This document shows, piece by piece, positions 50,231 to 60,062 of a DNA stretch of 64,000 nt. Location: contig JAFKHH010000011.1 in the NCBI GenBank assembly GCA_017306865.1, forward strand, positions 1-64,000. The letters are read 5' to 3'. Each line of letters begins with the position of its first letter. The first letter of the stretch is position 1. Position numbers and translations under genes: made by a program. Source of the DNA: Filimonas sp. (GTDB taxonomy: Bacteria; Bacteroidota; Bacteroidia; Chitinophagales; Chitinophagaceae). The notes below the pieces were generated by a model, which was not told where the DNA came from, did no database searches, and saw only the letters and a program-made list of their open reading frames with translations.

Positions 50231-51457
50231 ATGAAACGGCTCAAAGCATCTAATCAATTTATAAGTACCATTCTTGCTTTTGCGCTCATCCCTATATCGG
50301 GGTTTGCTTTAGATATATACATCCCATCCTTGCCAGATATGGCGGTGCGTATGCACGCCAGCCCGGCAGCTATACAATTTACTATTTCCGCATTCCTGAT
50401 CACCTATGGCCTTGGCCAGTTATTAATAGGCGGCGTGCTGGATAGCTATGGGCGTTATCTCCCCAATATGATAAGTCTCGCTGTATTTAGTATCGCGAGC
50501 TTTGCTATAGCATGGTCAAATAACCTTGAATTTATATACATCATGCGCGCGCTGCAAGGGTTAGCGGCAGCAGTGATCATCGTGAGTAAACGCGCGCTCT
50601 TTTTTGATCTTTATACGGGCGAAAAACTAAAGCACTACGCCAGCCTCTTTTCTATTATCTGGTCGCTTGCGCCTATTATAGCACCCTTTGTCGGCGGCTA
50701 TTTTCAAACACATTTCGGCTGGCAGTCCAATTTTTATTTTCTTGGATTTTTTGGTCTTGCCTTCTTTGCCCTCGAATTAATTTTTAGCGGAGAAACGTTA
50801 CAGGTTTTCCAGGCGTTCCGTTTTAAAAAGATCGCTGGTATTTATAAGGATATGCTGAGGACGCGTGACTTTACCTCTGGTATGGTTGTACTTGGGTTAG
50901 CTTATGGTACACTGATGCTGTATAATATGGCCAGCCCTTTCATTATAGAGAAGCTATTACACTATCCCGCAACAGTTACAGGAACCTGTTCTCTTATCTC
51001 AGGCGTATCTGTGCTCTTCGGTGCATTATTGTCAAAGCTGTTTATTGCAAAACCTTTGGTTAAAAAGATCACCACTGTAATTGCATTACAGATTATAGCA
51101 GTGGTTGCCCTGATGACCATTACAGGTTATGTAGAGAACATATACACACTGCTGGCGTATGTAATAACACTACACTTGTTCTCAGGCTTCATTTTCAATT
51201 CTATGCTGGCCTATTGCCTTACCCGTTTCTCCAGCAATGGCGGTATGGCAAGCGGATTGGTAGGCGGTGGTTTTATCATCTTCACCTCTGCGCTCAGTTA
51301 TGCAGTAGTGAGTATAGTAAGCATCAAAAGCCAGGTACTATTAGGTGTTGGGTATAGTGTACTTATCTTAGGCATATTAATTTTCTTCCTGCGTACGAAA
51401 TGGATCGGCAGGGAAAATGATAGTGCTACAGATGCACAAGTAATAATGGCAGAATAA
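50231..51457 (+). CDS. MFS multidrug exporter, Bcr/CflA type
   Basis: The 408-residue protein has twelve membrane spans. The N-terminal GFALDIYIPSLPDMAVRM and the motif LLIGGVLDSYGRYLP (motif A) match the Bcr/CflA drug-resistance group. RALQGLAAAVIIVSKRALFFDLY is motif B-like. It is located directly behind an AraC regulator gene and ends at a strong terminator. Substrate unknown. Confidence 0.88.
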   Translation: MKRLKASNQFISTILAFALIPISGFALDIYIPSLPDMAVRMHASPAAIQFTISAFLITYGLGQLLIGGVLDSYGRYLPNMISLAVFSIASFAIAWSNNLEFIYIMRALQGLAAAVIIVSKRALFFDLYTGEKLKHYASLFSIIWSLAPIIAPFVGGYFQTHFGWQSNFYFLGFFGLAFFALELIFSGETLQVFQAFRFKKIAGIYKDMLRTRDFTSGMVVLGLAYGTLMLYNMASPFIIEKLLHYPATVTGTCSLISGVSVLFGALLSKLFIAKPLVKKITTVIALQIIAVVALMTITGYVENIYTLLAYVITLHLFSGFIFNSMLAYCLTRFSSNGGMASGLVGGGFIIFTSALSYAVVSIVSIKSQVLLGVGYSVLILGILIFFLRTKWIGRENDSATDAQVIMAE

Positions 51458-51488
51458 GAAATTTGAGATTTGAAATTTGAGATGGATT

Positions 51489-51524
51489 AATCCTGACAGG
51501 TCTCAAAGACCTGTCAGGATTTTG
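51489..51524 (+). terminator. 15-bp terminator hairpin, part of a dispersed repeat
   Basis: AATCCTGACAGGTCT, loop CAA, AGACCTGTCAGGATT is perfect and followed by TT. The same core appears in the 54,330 and 54,519 repeats. Confidence 0.75.
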
Positions 51525-51618
51525 CATATAATACGCCATTTAATCGCGCTTCTTTGTATATAATAAATTGATAAAGTAAATTTACAGTAGGCCTGTCTTT
51601 AATGTTAAATAGTATAAT

Positions 51619-52026
51619 ATGGCAAAGTACACAATTGAAGAAATGAGCGCGCAAGGATATAAACCTGCACCGGCTGAGTATTTCAGCGGAGCTGCATGGC
51701 TAAAACCTTTTGTAATACCGGATGAAAATACCAATTGCATAGTCAGTGATGTGTTGTTTGAGCCCGGTGTAAGAAACAACTGGCACACGCACCCCAGCAA
51801 CCAGGTACTTTTAGTAAGAGAAGGTGTTTGTTATTACCAGGAAGAAGGCAAACCTGTGGTACAGGTAGAAGCAGGTGGCGCTATTAATATATTACCTGGC
51901 GTAAAGCATTGGCACGGCGCATCTCCTGATGCCGTTATGGTACATACAGCAATCGGTATTAATACAGAGAAAGGAATTGTAAACTGGTTAGAGCCGGTGA
52001 CAGACGAACAGTATAATGGAAAATAA
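51619..52026 (+). CDS. Cupin-domain protein
   Basis: The 135-residue single-domain cupin has motif 1 VRNNWHTHPSNQVLLVREG and motif 2 INILPGVKHWHGASPD, giving three to four His metal ligands. The pattern is that of small cupins found with carboxymuconolactone decarboxylase or quercetinase-like proteins. The start MAKYTIEEMSAQGYKPAPAEYF is natural. It may be a metal-dependent dioxygenase, isomerase or a ligand binder. Confidence 0.82.
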   Translation: MAKYTIEEMSAQGYKPAPAEYFSGAAWLKPFVIPDENTNCIVSDVLFEPGVRNNWHTHPSNQVLLVREGVCYYQEEGKPVVQVEAGGAINILPGVKHWHGASPDAVMVHTAIGINTEKGIVNWLEPVTDEQYNGK

Positions 52027-52419
52027 AGGATTTGAAATTTGATATTTGAAATTTAAGATGGGCTTTACTGTGAATCCTTCCGCCTTGGTTCGTGAAGACA
52101 ACATAGTTGCCAACTTAAATATGGGGAGATCGAAGCGATATTTTTTCACCACATAACTTGTCCCGGTAACATACCGGGAGGAGCATAAGGTACATAGGCA
52201 CATAGGGTAGGTGGAGGGCTATTCAATAATAGTTAAGATTGGTTCATGCAAGAGAGCATAGGTCACATACAAAGGCCGCTTTGCGACCTTTGCGATACTT
52301 GTGCGGCTTTGCGAGAAATGTCTTGAGTTAACGACTATGGTGAATATACGAATTAAGGAGAGGGTGATTTGAACTGTGCTTTACCTCAAAGCACCCCATT
52401 TCCAATCTCAAATCTCCAA
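52027..52419. other. Non-coding gap with several repeat fragments
   Basis: It holds a TTTGAAATTTGATATTTGAAATTT word (52,024-52,053), the TTGGTTCGTG word near 52,083, TCCCGGTAACATACCGGGA (hairpin near 52,160) and GCTTTGCGACCTTTGCG words near 52,273. I see no gene. The CTTTGCG words resemble those at 61,930-61,970. Confidence 0.45.
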
Positions 52420-53328
52420 TCAAAACCCTTCCATAATCATTTCCCTGTTCATCATAGCGCCCGCTGCTGTGCCTGTAGCTACAGCGTTAGCTACACTGCG
52501 TAAGCGAGAAGCATTGTCCCCACTTGCATATATGCCTTTTACAGAAGTTGCCTGCAATGCATCTGTTTGTATAAATCCTTCGGGCGTAAGTGCGCAACCC
52601 AGTAACTCCGGGATAGAGCTATGTTGCTCAAAAGGCAGGCGCGCATACAATGCCTTTACTTGTTGCGTACTGCCATCTTTGAAGCGGATATGTTGAATGC
52701 GGCCCTTTTCATGTAGAACTTCGTCTACTTCTTTTGTTACAATAGCAATATCATGTTTCGCAAGTAAATTAGCCTGCTCTTCTGTTAGTGTAGATGCGCC
52801 GTTTGTAAAAAGCGTTAGGTGTGGCGTCCAGTTAGAGATCATCTGTGCAAATTCAAAACCACCATCTCCATTACCCAGTACACCGGTCAATTCATTTCTT
52901 ACTTCATATCCATGACAGTAAGGGCAATGCAATACGGAAATGCCCCAGCATTCAGCAAAGCCCTTTATCCCCGGCATAATATCGCGAATGCCTGTTGCAA
53001 ACAACAGTTTCTTTGCATGGAACATTTCACCCGTTGCCACCTCTATAGAAAAGCTACTTTCATTTTTTATACCATTAGTCGCAAACCCATTGAAGAAATG
53101 TACTGTTTCATATTTGCTTACCTGCTCTTTCGCCAGCGCTGCTATCGCCTGTGGCGTACTGCCATCCTGTGTAAGAAAATTATGCGAGTGTGGTGTTTGC
53201 CTGTTACAAGGTTCGCCGCCGTCAATGATCAAAACCTTTCTTAACGATCTGCCCAATGCCATGCCCGCAGCCAGGCCAGAGTAGCTGCCGCCAATAATGA
53301 TCACATCAAAAATGTTATTACCTGTCAT
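52420..53328 (-). CDS. Thioredoxin reductase-like flavoprotein with CPYC motif
   Basis: The 302-residue NAD(P)/FAD oxidoreductase has FAD-binding DVIIIGGSYSGLAAGMALGRS (~8-28). The redox pair is C135/C138 in LHCPYCHGYE, the NAD(P) loop is GVLGNGDGGFEFA and the C-terminal FAD contact is GIYASGDNA. The CPYCHGYE block differs from the CATC of true thioredoxin reductases. It is usual in the branch that includes dithiol-oxidising enzymes of the GliT/DepH kind. It stands 74 nt behind an AraC regulator gene on the same strand. Confidence 0.85.
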   Translation of the reverse strand: MTGNNIFDVIIIGGSYSGLAAGMALGRSLRKVLIIDGGEPCNRQTPHSHNFLTQDGSTPQAIAALAKEQVSKYETVHFFNGFATNGIKNESSFSIEVATGEMFHAKKLLFATGIRDIMPGIKGFAECWGISVLHCPYCHGYEVRNELTGVLGNGDGGFEFAQMISNWTPHLTLFTNGASTLTEEQANLLAKHDIAIVTKEVDEVLHEKGRIQHIRFKDGSTQQVKALYARLPFEQHSSIPELLGCALTPEGFIQTDALQATSVKGIYASGDNASRLRSVANAVATGTAAGAMMNREMIMEGF

Positions 53329-53402
53329 ACGATTACTTTCTTATGCAAAAGTAGTGACACCACTTGCCGTGATAGTAGGACAAAACTGCAATTGTACAGT
53401 AC

Positions 53403-54260
53403 TTATTTAAAATGCTGGCGGAATGTTTCAGGAGAGAAGCCCGTATGTTTTTTAAAAAAGCGGATAAAATAAGAAGCATCTTCATATCCTAAATGGTCTG
53501 CAACCTGGCTTACCTGGTTTGCGGTGGCTAACAGGTATCTTTTAGCTTCCAGTATGATATATTCATTGATCAGCTCAGACGTTGTTTTGCCCAGCAGTTT
53601 TTTAGTAATAGCGTTTAGTTGGTAAGCAGACAGGTTCAGCATCTCCGCATAGTCAGATACCTGCCTATGTTCCAGTGCATGTTTTTCAAGCAGTGCATAT
53701 AGCGCATCCAATTGCTCTTGTACATAATTATTCTCCTTATGGCTGTCTGCATTATGCTCCTGGCGTAAAAGTTCAATAAAGAAGATCGTCAGGTTAGACT
53801 TGATCGCGTCCATGTAGTTTGCCTGCTTGTCAGTAAACTCCTGCAATGCAAAAGCAAGCGCTGTCATTATTTTACCAAAACTGTCCTTACCTACTTTATA
53901 ATGATTAATAATGCTCGCCTTTCTCAATAGCCGGTTCGTGATCGCTTCGTTGGGATAATAAAAGTCCGAACCAAACTGTAACAAATAACCTTCGCTGCCC
54001 GTGTTCAGTTCCAGTTGGTGTACCTGCCCGGGCCGCATAATAAAAACAGTATTGGCTGCTATCAGGTAAGAGGTGAAGTCGATGAGGTGTGTTCCTGTTC
54101 CTTTTTTCAACACCAATACATAGTAAAAATCGTGTCTATGTAATTCCTGCACCATATCCTGTGTATGTAAGAATACATCCAGCGCCCGTATGCTGAATTT
54201 ACCTGAAAGCTCAGGCTCCTTCAATACATTGCCGATATGCCGTACAGGGATCTTTTCCAT
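53403..54260 (-). CDS. AraC family transcription regulator
   Basis: The 285-residue protein has an N-terminal cupin sensor (~25-110; HDFYYVLVLKKGTGTHLIDF and FIMRPGQVHQLEL). The C-terminal double HTH (~185-285) includes AEMLNLSAYQLNAITKKLLGKTTSELI and VADHLGYEDASYFIRFFKKHTGFSPETFR, full family signatures. It likely controls the flavoprotein gene immediately downstream. Confidence 0.9.
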   Translation of the reverse strand: MEKIPVRHIGNVLKEPELSGKFSIRALDVFLHTQDMVQELHRHDFYYVLVLKKGTGTHLIDFTSYLIAANTVFIMRPGQVHQLELNTGSEGYLLQFGSDFYYPNEAITNRLLRKASIINHYKVGKDSFGKIMTALAFALQEFTDKQANYMDAIKSNLTIFFIELLRQEHNADSHKENNYVQEQLDALYALLEKHALEHRQVSDYAEMLNLSAYQLNAITKKLLGKTTSELINEYIILEAKRYLLATANQVSQVADHLGYEDASYFIRFFKKHTGFSPETFRQHFK

Positions 54261-54320
54261 TTGTGATGCAATAATTAATCAAATGTAGCCAGAATATGGA
54301 GAGACGCGAATGTTCGGTAA

Positions 54321-54407
54321 AAGGTTTCTAATCCTGACAGGTCTTAAGAATCTGTCAGGATTTAATCAGCCTTATTGATACGCAATGATCTTCGCAGCTC
54401 TGCGGCA
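54321..54407 (+). repeat. ~87-bp direct repeat, copy A
   Basis: It begins AAGGTTTCTAATCCTGACAG and ends near CGCAGCTCTGCGGCAT. It contains an imperfect ATCCTGACAGG hairpin. Copy B lies 189 bp downstream with roughly a dozen differences. Confidence 0.7.
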
Positions 54408-54509
54408 TATACTTATTTGTCTGATAATTCTTGCTTGGAGTAAATGCAGGACAACTACATTGTTACAAGTAACAGTCTGGCAACAGGGCGGGAGCCCTGC
54501 GCCAGTAAG

Positions 54510-54596
54510 AAGGTTTCTAATCCTGACGGGTCTTTAAGACCTGTCAGGATTTAATCAGCTTTATTGATACGAAATGATCCTCGCAGCTCTCCGTCA
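54510..54596 (+). repeat. ~87-bp direct repeat, copy B
   Basis: It begins AAGGTTTCTAATCCTGACGG and ends near CGCAGCTCTCCGTCAT. It is preceded by GAGCCCTGCGCCAGTAAG, which resembles the end of the 62,966-63,098 element. Confidence 0.7.
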
Positions 54597-54860
54597 TTTG
54601 CTGCCAAATCATTTTTTGCGTCATAGAAAAAGAAAGTTATTTTTAATACATATATATAATACATTCTGCATACTTGTAAAAAATGATTATATAACATCTA
54701 TCCTGTCTGTCCCCTGGAAATAAACGAGCCTGAGAAAAACGAATACGTATTGATTGCTAAACTAAATAATGCTATATGAGAAAACATAAAAGGGATACCT
54801 CCACACATTGCGAACATCACCGCAAGCACTCACTTTTCGTTCGTGTTACAATTTGTTAAT

Positions 54861-54891
54861 ATTGGGTACTTTCTTTCAAACTTTAGCTTTG
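54861..54891 (+). promoter_or_regulatory. Promoter of the sigma-factor gene
   Basis: ATTG (54,861-54,864), 19 nt, then TAGCTTTG (54,884-54,891) matches the TTTG / TAnnTTTG consensus, giving a leader of about 50 nt. It would give basal, housekeeping-sigma expression. Confidence 0.6.
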
Positions 54892-54947
54892 ATGCCCGGA
54901 AAACTATCCCGGTACGGCTGCAACCGTTCCCTATATTCTACTAAGCT

Positions 54948-55499
54948 ATGAAACAGATTGAGGCAATAAGAAACGGGGATCAACAGGTATTTGCTGAACT
55001 GTTTGATCAGACCTATCAAAAAATGTTTGCCTTTTTTATGAAGCGTACAGAGGCAGACAGGGAGACCAGCAAAGATCTCACACAACTGGCTTATGTCAAG
55101 TTATGGAACTCACGACATACGCTCTCCTATGAGCACGCGTTGGAAAAACAGTTGTTCGTAATAGCCAAGTCCACACTTGTAGACCATATAAGAAAAGAAT
55201 ACAGGCTGAATAAAATGAAAGGGCAGGTAACACAGATTGCCATGTCCGCCGGTGCGCAGGCAGCTACAGCCAATTTTGAAAGCAACGACGTTGTACTATC
55301 TATTTTGAAAAAACTTCCCCCCATCCGCAAGAAAATATTGCAGCTAAAAATGCTGTATGGCTACTCCAACAACGAAATAGCCTCCATGATGTCTATCTCT
55401 GTAAAGACGGTAGAAGACCATGTGACCAAAGGGCTGAGCGAGCTGCGAAAGACCGGCGTATCAACGGTTCTTTTTGCGCTCCTGTTTTTTTCATATTAA
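54948..55499 (+). CDS. ECF RNA polymerase sigma factor (FecI-like)
   Basis: The 183-residue protein has region 2 (~10-75; FDQTYQKMFAFFMKRTEADRETSKDLTQLAYVKLW) and region 4 (~118-168; LPPIRKKILQLKMLYGYSNNEIA followed by ISVKTVEDHVTKGLSELRK). The C-terminus is hydrophobic (VSTVLFALLFFSY), which occurs in some Bacteroidota members and could touch the membrane. Placed before FecR and SusC/SusD genes, it should activate that locus when substrate is sensed at the outer membrane. Confidence 0.92.
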   Translation: MKQIEAIRNGDQQVFAELFDQTYQKMFAFFMKRTEADRETSKDLTQLAYVKLWNSRHTLSYEHALEKQLFVIAKSTLVDHIRKEYRLNKMKGQVTQIAMSAGAQAATANFESNDVVLSILKKLPPIRKKILQLKMLYGYSNNEIASMMSISVKTVEDHVTKGLSELRKTGVSTVLFALLFFSY

Positions 55500-55570
55500 C
55501 GAATTGTTACCAGCAGGGGTAAATATTCCTTTCACACGTACTATATTTTGTTACTGACCTATTCAAGCTA

Positions 55571-56608
55571 ATGCAGATTTCGGAACAAACGATTCATAAT
55601 TTTTTCGATGGGCTTTGCTCAAAAGAAGAAGCAGAAAAAGTAGCGGATTTCTTACAGGCAAACCCGGAGATACTGGATAACTATTTCAATGAGGAGTGGG
55701 CGGATCACCCAACGGAAAGACTGGGTGAGCCAGAAGCGGCTTCCCTATGGAGTAATGTGCTGTATGCAATCTCATTCCGGGAGCGTAAGTCATTAAAGTG
55801 GATCAGGCCGGCTATAGCCGTAGCAGCATCGCTATTGCTGATGGTTATAGCTAAAAAAATGTTCTTTGATACAACGCAGGTAAATAATACAGTAGCAAAA
55901 GTAGAAGATGCGGGATGGAAAGAATGCTGGAATATGAGCGACACACTCATGGCAACTTTACTGGAAGATGGAACAAACGTAACGGTTTATCCAAAGTCGT
56001 TTGTACGCTGGAAATCATTTGCCAACCAGCCCACGCGCGACATCTTTATGGACGGACATGCCATGTTCAGCGTAGCAAAGAATAAAGCCAAGCCCTTTAC
56101 AGTACATGCGTCCGGCGCATCTACCACCGCATTAGGCACAGTGTTCGATGTAGTGGCGTCTAAAGGGAAAATATGTGTGAAGTTGTTTGAAGGGCGTGTA
56201 GTGATAAAAGCTGCAAGGGTTATGAAAGGATGGAAAAGGGATTCTGTTTACCTGAACCCAGGTGATTCATTTACCTACGATAGTTTACGACAGGTATTTG
56301 AAGTAAAGCCAATCATTGATAACCTGAATGCCAATCAGCCGAAAGAAAAACGTCCGGCAATAGCAAAAGCAGGTAAGTCAAACAACTGGTTTATGTTCAA
56401 CAACCAGCCGCTGAGTAATGTATTGCAACACTTGGAATCTATCTATAACGTAGAGATCGAATGCAGGGGTATTGATTTACAAAAAGTGTATTTCATAGGC
56501 AAGTTCGATAAGAGCGATTCGGTAGAAAGTATATTACAAACAATAGCGTTGTTAAAAGGATATCAGTTACATCACGAAGGCAACAAGTATATATTGATGC
56601 CCGCGTAA
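55571..56608 (+). CDS. FecR-type anti-sigma factor
   Basis: The 345-residue protein has a cytoplasmic N-terminus (~1-75), one membrane span (~78-97; IRPAIAVAASLLLMVIAKKM) and a periplasmic FecR domain (~125-215; LEDGTNVTVYPKSFVRW, ALGTVFDVVASKG, LFEGRVVIKA). The C-terminal STN/DUF4974 domain is at ~270-343 (NQPLSNVLQHLESIYNVEIECRG). It relays the signal from the SusC-type transporter to the sigma factor encoded upstream. Confidence 0.92.
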   Translation: MQISEQTIHNFFDGLCSKEEAEKVADFLQANPEILDNYFNEEWADHPTERLGEPEAASLWSNVLYAISFRERKSLKWIRPAIAVAASLLLMVIAKKMFFDTTQVNNTVAKVEDAGWKECWNMSDTLMATLLEDGTNVTVYPKSFVRWKSFANQPTRDIFMDGHAMFSVAKNKAKPFTVHASGASTTALGTVFDVVASKGKICVKLFEGRVVIKAARVMKGWKRDSVYLNPGDSFTYDSLRQVFEVKPIIDNLNANQPKEKRPAIAKAGKSNNWFMFNNQPLSNVLQHLESIYNVEIECRGIDLQKVYFIGKFDKSDSVESILQTIALLKGYQLHHEGNKYILMPA

Positions 56609-56774
56609 TAAAAATAATACGCGTCATGTGTTGACTTGCACCAACACTTTGCAATGACGGTCAGATAACAAAAACGATACTGGTTAAGTGCTAACAAATG
56701 CGTAAGGCCACGGCGTAAAAACTGTGGCTCCCTACGCAAAGGGGAAACTATTTGCTTTTAAAAACAACATCATA

Positions 56775-59700
56775 ATGAGAAGTATTGTCGTTTCGGGAAG
56801 ACTATTACTACTGCTGATTGTTTTTTCAGGATTGTATGTTGCAAATGCGCAGTCCACGAAAAGCAGTGTGAGCGGGGTAGTTAAAAATGAAAAAGGAGAG
56901 CCGTTGCATGGCGTCTCCGTAATTGCAAAAAACACGAGCACCAATTTTGTAGAAGGTGCATTTACAGACAGTAATGGTGTATTTAAATTTGAGAAAGTAC
57001 CGCCGGGTGGGCCGTACCGTTTTACCTTTTCGTCTGTTGGCTACCAGGACGAAGAGCTGAGTGGATACACCATTAAGCCGGATGCTTCCGTACTGCTAAC
57101 GATGAAAATGCGCGGGCAGGCGGCCAACCTTACTGAGGTAGTAGTGGTAGGCTATGGTACGCAGAAAAGGGAAAACCTTACAGGAGCAGTATCACAGGTA
57201 AGTGGGGAAGTATTGGAGAACAGGGCTATCCCTAACCTGAGCCAGGGTTTACAAGGTGCTGTGCCAAACCTGAACCTCATTATGGGGGATGGTAAACCGG
57301 TACAGTCGCCTACATTCAACATTCGCGGTACAACGTCTATCGGACAAGGAGGTAACGCACTTGTGCTGATCGATGGTGTGCAAGGCGATCCCAGCCTCAT
57401 AAACCCGAATGATGTAGCAAGCGTATCGGTACTGAAAGACGCAGCCTCTGCATCTATCTACGGTGCACGCGCGGCATATGGTGTAGTGCTGATCACTACA
57501 AAAAATCCATCTAAGGATAAAATAGCTGTTACCTACTCTTCCAATGTTTCTATGAAGAAACCGACAACAGTACCAGACATCGTATCCAACGGTTACCAGT
57601 ACGCAACATTGTTTGACTCTGCATGGAGCGCATGGAACGATTACTCACAAAGGCCACAGAATATCAATAAAACACAACCTTTCTCACCGGCATACCTTGC
57701 CGAGTACAAAAGGAGAGACGCAGACCCAAGTTTGCCAAAAGTAGACCTGGATGCTAATGGTAACTATGTATATTATGGCAACACAGACTGGTATAAAGAG
57801 CTGTACAAAGACAACCTGTGGTCTACAGACCATAACTTATCTGTATCCGGCAGCAATAGTAAAACAAGTTTCCTGCTCACAGGTCGCTACAACAAACAGG
57901 ATGGTTTGTTCCGCTACAATAGTGATGATTATAAAATATATAACCTGACCGCAAAAGGTTCTGTACAGGTAACTCCCTGGTTGCAATTGAACAACAATAT
58001 GCAATACTACAGCAGGTTTTATCATAACCCGATGAACGTGGGTGAAGGTGGTGGCATCTGGCGTAACCTTGCGGATGAAGGTCATCCGTCTTCTATGCTA
58101 TTCAATCCTGATGGTACGCTCACATTCTCCGCTGCATATACCGTAGGTGATTTTGTGTACGGTAAAAATGGCATCGATTTCAAAGACCAGGTATTGAGAA
58201 ATACAACAGGGTTTGTTGCGAAAATATTGGGCAACCAATTACGCCTCAAAGGCGATTTTACTTTCCAGAAAACAGATGCTGACCAGAAACAGATCAGGGT
58301 ACAAGTACCATACAGTACTAAGCCGGGCGTAATAGCCTATGTAGGTACAAGTACAAATGACCTGATGGAGAAACAACAGAACACGGACTACCTGGCTGCC
58401 AACCTGTATGGTGAGTATGAAAAAACACTTGCTGGCAAACATTACTTCAAAGCCTTGTTAGGTTACAACTATGAGCAATCTACTTACAAAAGCTTTAGCG
58501 CACAGCGCAATGGCTTGATCTATCCCAGCGCAACTGATATGAACCTGGCATTAGGTCAGAGTATTACTACTGCAGGTGGTTATGAAAAATGGGCGATCCT
58601 GGGTGGTTTTGCAAGGTTGAACTATAGCTTTGATGACAGGTATTTGATAGAGCTGAATGGCCGTTATGACGGTTCTTCTAAATTTCCTTCCAACCAGCGG
58701 TATGGTTTCTTCCCTTCCGCCTCTGCGGGATGGCGCGTGTCCAAAGAACCATTCTGGCATGTTTCTAAAAAAGCAATTTCTGATCTGAAAATACGTGCTT
58801 CTTACGGTTCATTAGGTAATGGTAACGTAGCCTCTTACGCTTACCAGGAGCAATTTAAGATCACACAATCTGGCCGTGTACTGAATGGCGTACTGCCTCA
58901 ATATACAAGCGCTCCGGGTGTATTGCCTGATGGCCTTACATGGGAGACAGCTACAACAAGCGACCTGGGTTTAGATATGGCATTTCTTAGCAACAGGCTG
59001 AGCTTTACAGGAGATATTTATCAGCGTCGTACAAAAAATATGTTTACCGGAGGCCCTACATTACCTGCAGTTTTTGGCGCTGATGTACCAAAGGGTAACT
59101 ATGCAGACCTGAAAACAACAGGTTGGGAGGCATCCATTACATGGAGAGATGAATTTAAAATATCCGAAAAGTCATTCCACTACAGCATTGGCTTCTGGAT
59201 GTCTGATTACTCTGCTGTGATTGAAAAATACAATAACGCAACCAACAGCCTTGCATCAGATTTTTATGTGGGCAAGAAAGTAGGCGAGATATGGGGTTAT
59301 ACAAATGATGGATACTGGACTGCAGACAACGTTTCCAAAGCGAAAACAATGCAGGCTTTATTTAAAGCATCTAACTCAGGTACATGGTTGCCGGGCGACA
59401 TCAAATTTAAAGACCTGAATGGTGATGGTGTCATCAACAATGGAGATAATACGTTGGGTAATCCGGGCGATATGTCCATCATTGGTAACAGTACCCCAAG
59501 ATATACGTACGGCATTAAACTGGATGCAGACTATGCAAACTTCTTCTTCAGCGCATTTTTCCAGGGTGTAGGTAAGCAAGACTGGTGGCCTGGTTCAGAG
59601 TCAGACGTATTCTGGGGACAATACAACAGGCCATATAACTATGCGTTCAAATCGCAGTTAGATAAAATCTGGTCGCCAACAAACCCGGATGCATACTTCC

Positions 59701-60041
59701 CAAGATACCGTGGTTATGTAGCACAGAATGGTGCGGGCGAATTGAATGTAGCACAAACGAAGTACTTGCAGAATGTACGTTATATCCGTCTGAAAAATAT
59801 ACAGATCGGTTACAATCTGCCATTTAAGCTGATAAGCAAATGGCATATGAATGCAGCGCGTTTCTATGTGTCAGGAGAGAACCTGTGGTCTGCATCACCG
59901 CTATATAAGATCACCAAAGACCTGGATGTGGAAAGTATAGGTAAGTCTGACGTGATCCTAACGGGGTCAGGAAACAATGGTAACGGTAACAACTACCCGA
60001 TCCTTAAAAGTGTAACGCTTGGCTTGTCTATTACATTCTGA
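56775..60041 (+). CDS. SusC/RagA family TonB-dependent transporter
   Basis: The start is taken at ATG 56,775 (MRSIVVSGRLLLLLIVFSG), giving a proper signal peptide ending VANAQ and 1,088 residues. A carboxypeptidase-regulatory-like domain follows (~28-110). The TonB box/plug junction is EVVVVGYGTQKRENLTGAV and the plug includes IRGTTSIGQGGNALVLIDGV. The 22-strand barrel runs to the end (LKSVTLGLSITF). No obvious separate signalling domain is seen before the plug. It imports oligomers with the SusD lipoprotein encoded next. Confidence 0.93.
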   Translation: MRSIVVSGRLLLLLIVFSGLYVANAQSTKSSVSGVVKNEKGEPLHGVSVIAKNTSTNFVEGAFTDSNGVFKFEKVPPGGPYRFTFSSVGYQDEELSGYTIKPDASVLLTMKMRGQAANLTEVVVVGYGTQKRENLTGAVSQVSGEVLENRAIPNLSQGLQGAVPNLNLIMGDGKPVQSPTFNIRGTTSIGQGGNALVLIDGVQGDPSLINPNDVASVSVLKDAASASIYGARAAYGVVLITTKNPSKDKIAVTYSSNVSMKKPTTVPDIVSNGYQYATLFDSAWSAWNDYSQRPQNINKTQPFSPAYLAEYKRRDADPSLPKVDLDANGNYVYYGNTDWYKELYKDNLWSTDHNLSVSGSNSKTSFLLTGRYNKQDGLFRYNSDDYKIYNLTAKGSVQVTPWLQLNNNMQYYSRFYHNPMNVGEGGGIWRNLADEGHPSSMLFNPDGTLTFSAAYTVGDFVYGKNGIDFKDQVLRNTTGFVAKILGNQLRLKGDFTFQKTDADQKQIRVQVPYSTKPGVIAYVGTSTNDLMEKQQNTDYLAANLYGEYEKTLAGKHYFKALLGYNYEQSTYKSFSAQRNGLIYPSATDMNLALGQSITTAGGYEKWAILGGFARLNYSFDDRYLIELNGRYDGSSKFPSNQRYGFFPSASAGWRVSKEPFWHVSKKAISDLKIRASYGSLGNGNVASYAYQEQFKITQSGRVLNGVLPQYTSAPGVLPDGLTWETATTSDLGLDMAFLSNRLSFTGDIYQRRTKNMFTGGPTLPAVFGADVPKGNYADLKTTGWEASITWRDEFKISEKSFHYSIGFWMSDYSAVIEKYNNATNSLASDFYVGKKVGEIWGYTNDGYWTADNVSKAKTMQALFKASNSGTWLPGDIKFKDLNGDGVINNGDNTLGNPGDMSIIGNSTPRYTYGIKLDADYANFFFSAFFQGVGKQDWWPGSESDVFWGQYNRPYNYAFKSQLDKIWSPTNPDAYFPRYRGYVAQNGAGELNVAQTKYLQNVRYIRLKNIQIGYNLPFKLISKWHMNAARFYVSGENLWSASPLYKITKDLDVESIGKSDVILTGSGNNGNGNNYPILKSVTLGLSITF

Positions 60042-60062
60042 TAACAACACAATAAGACGATT

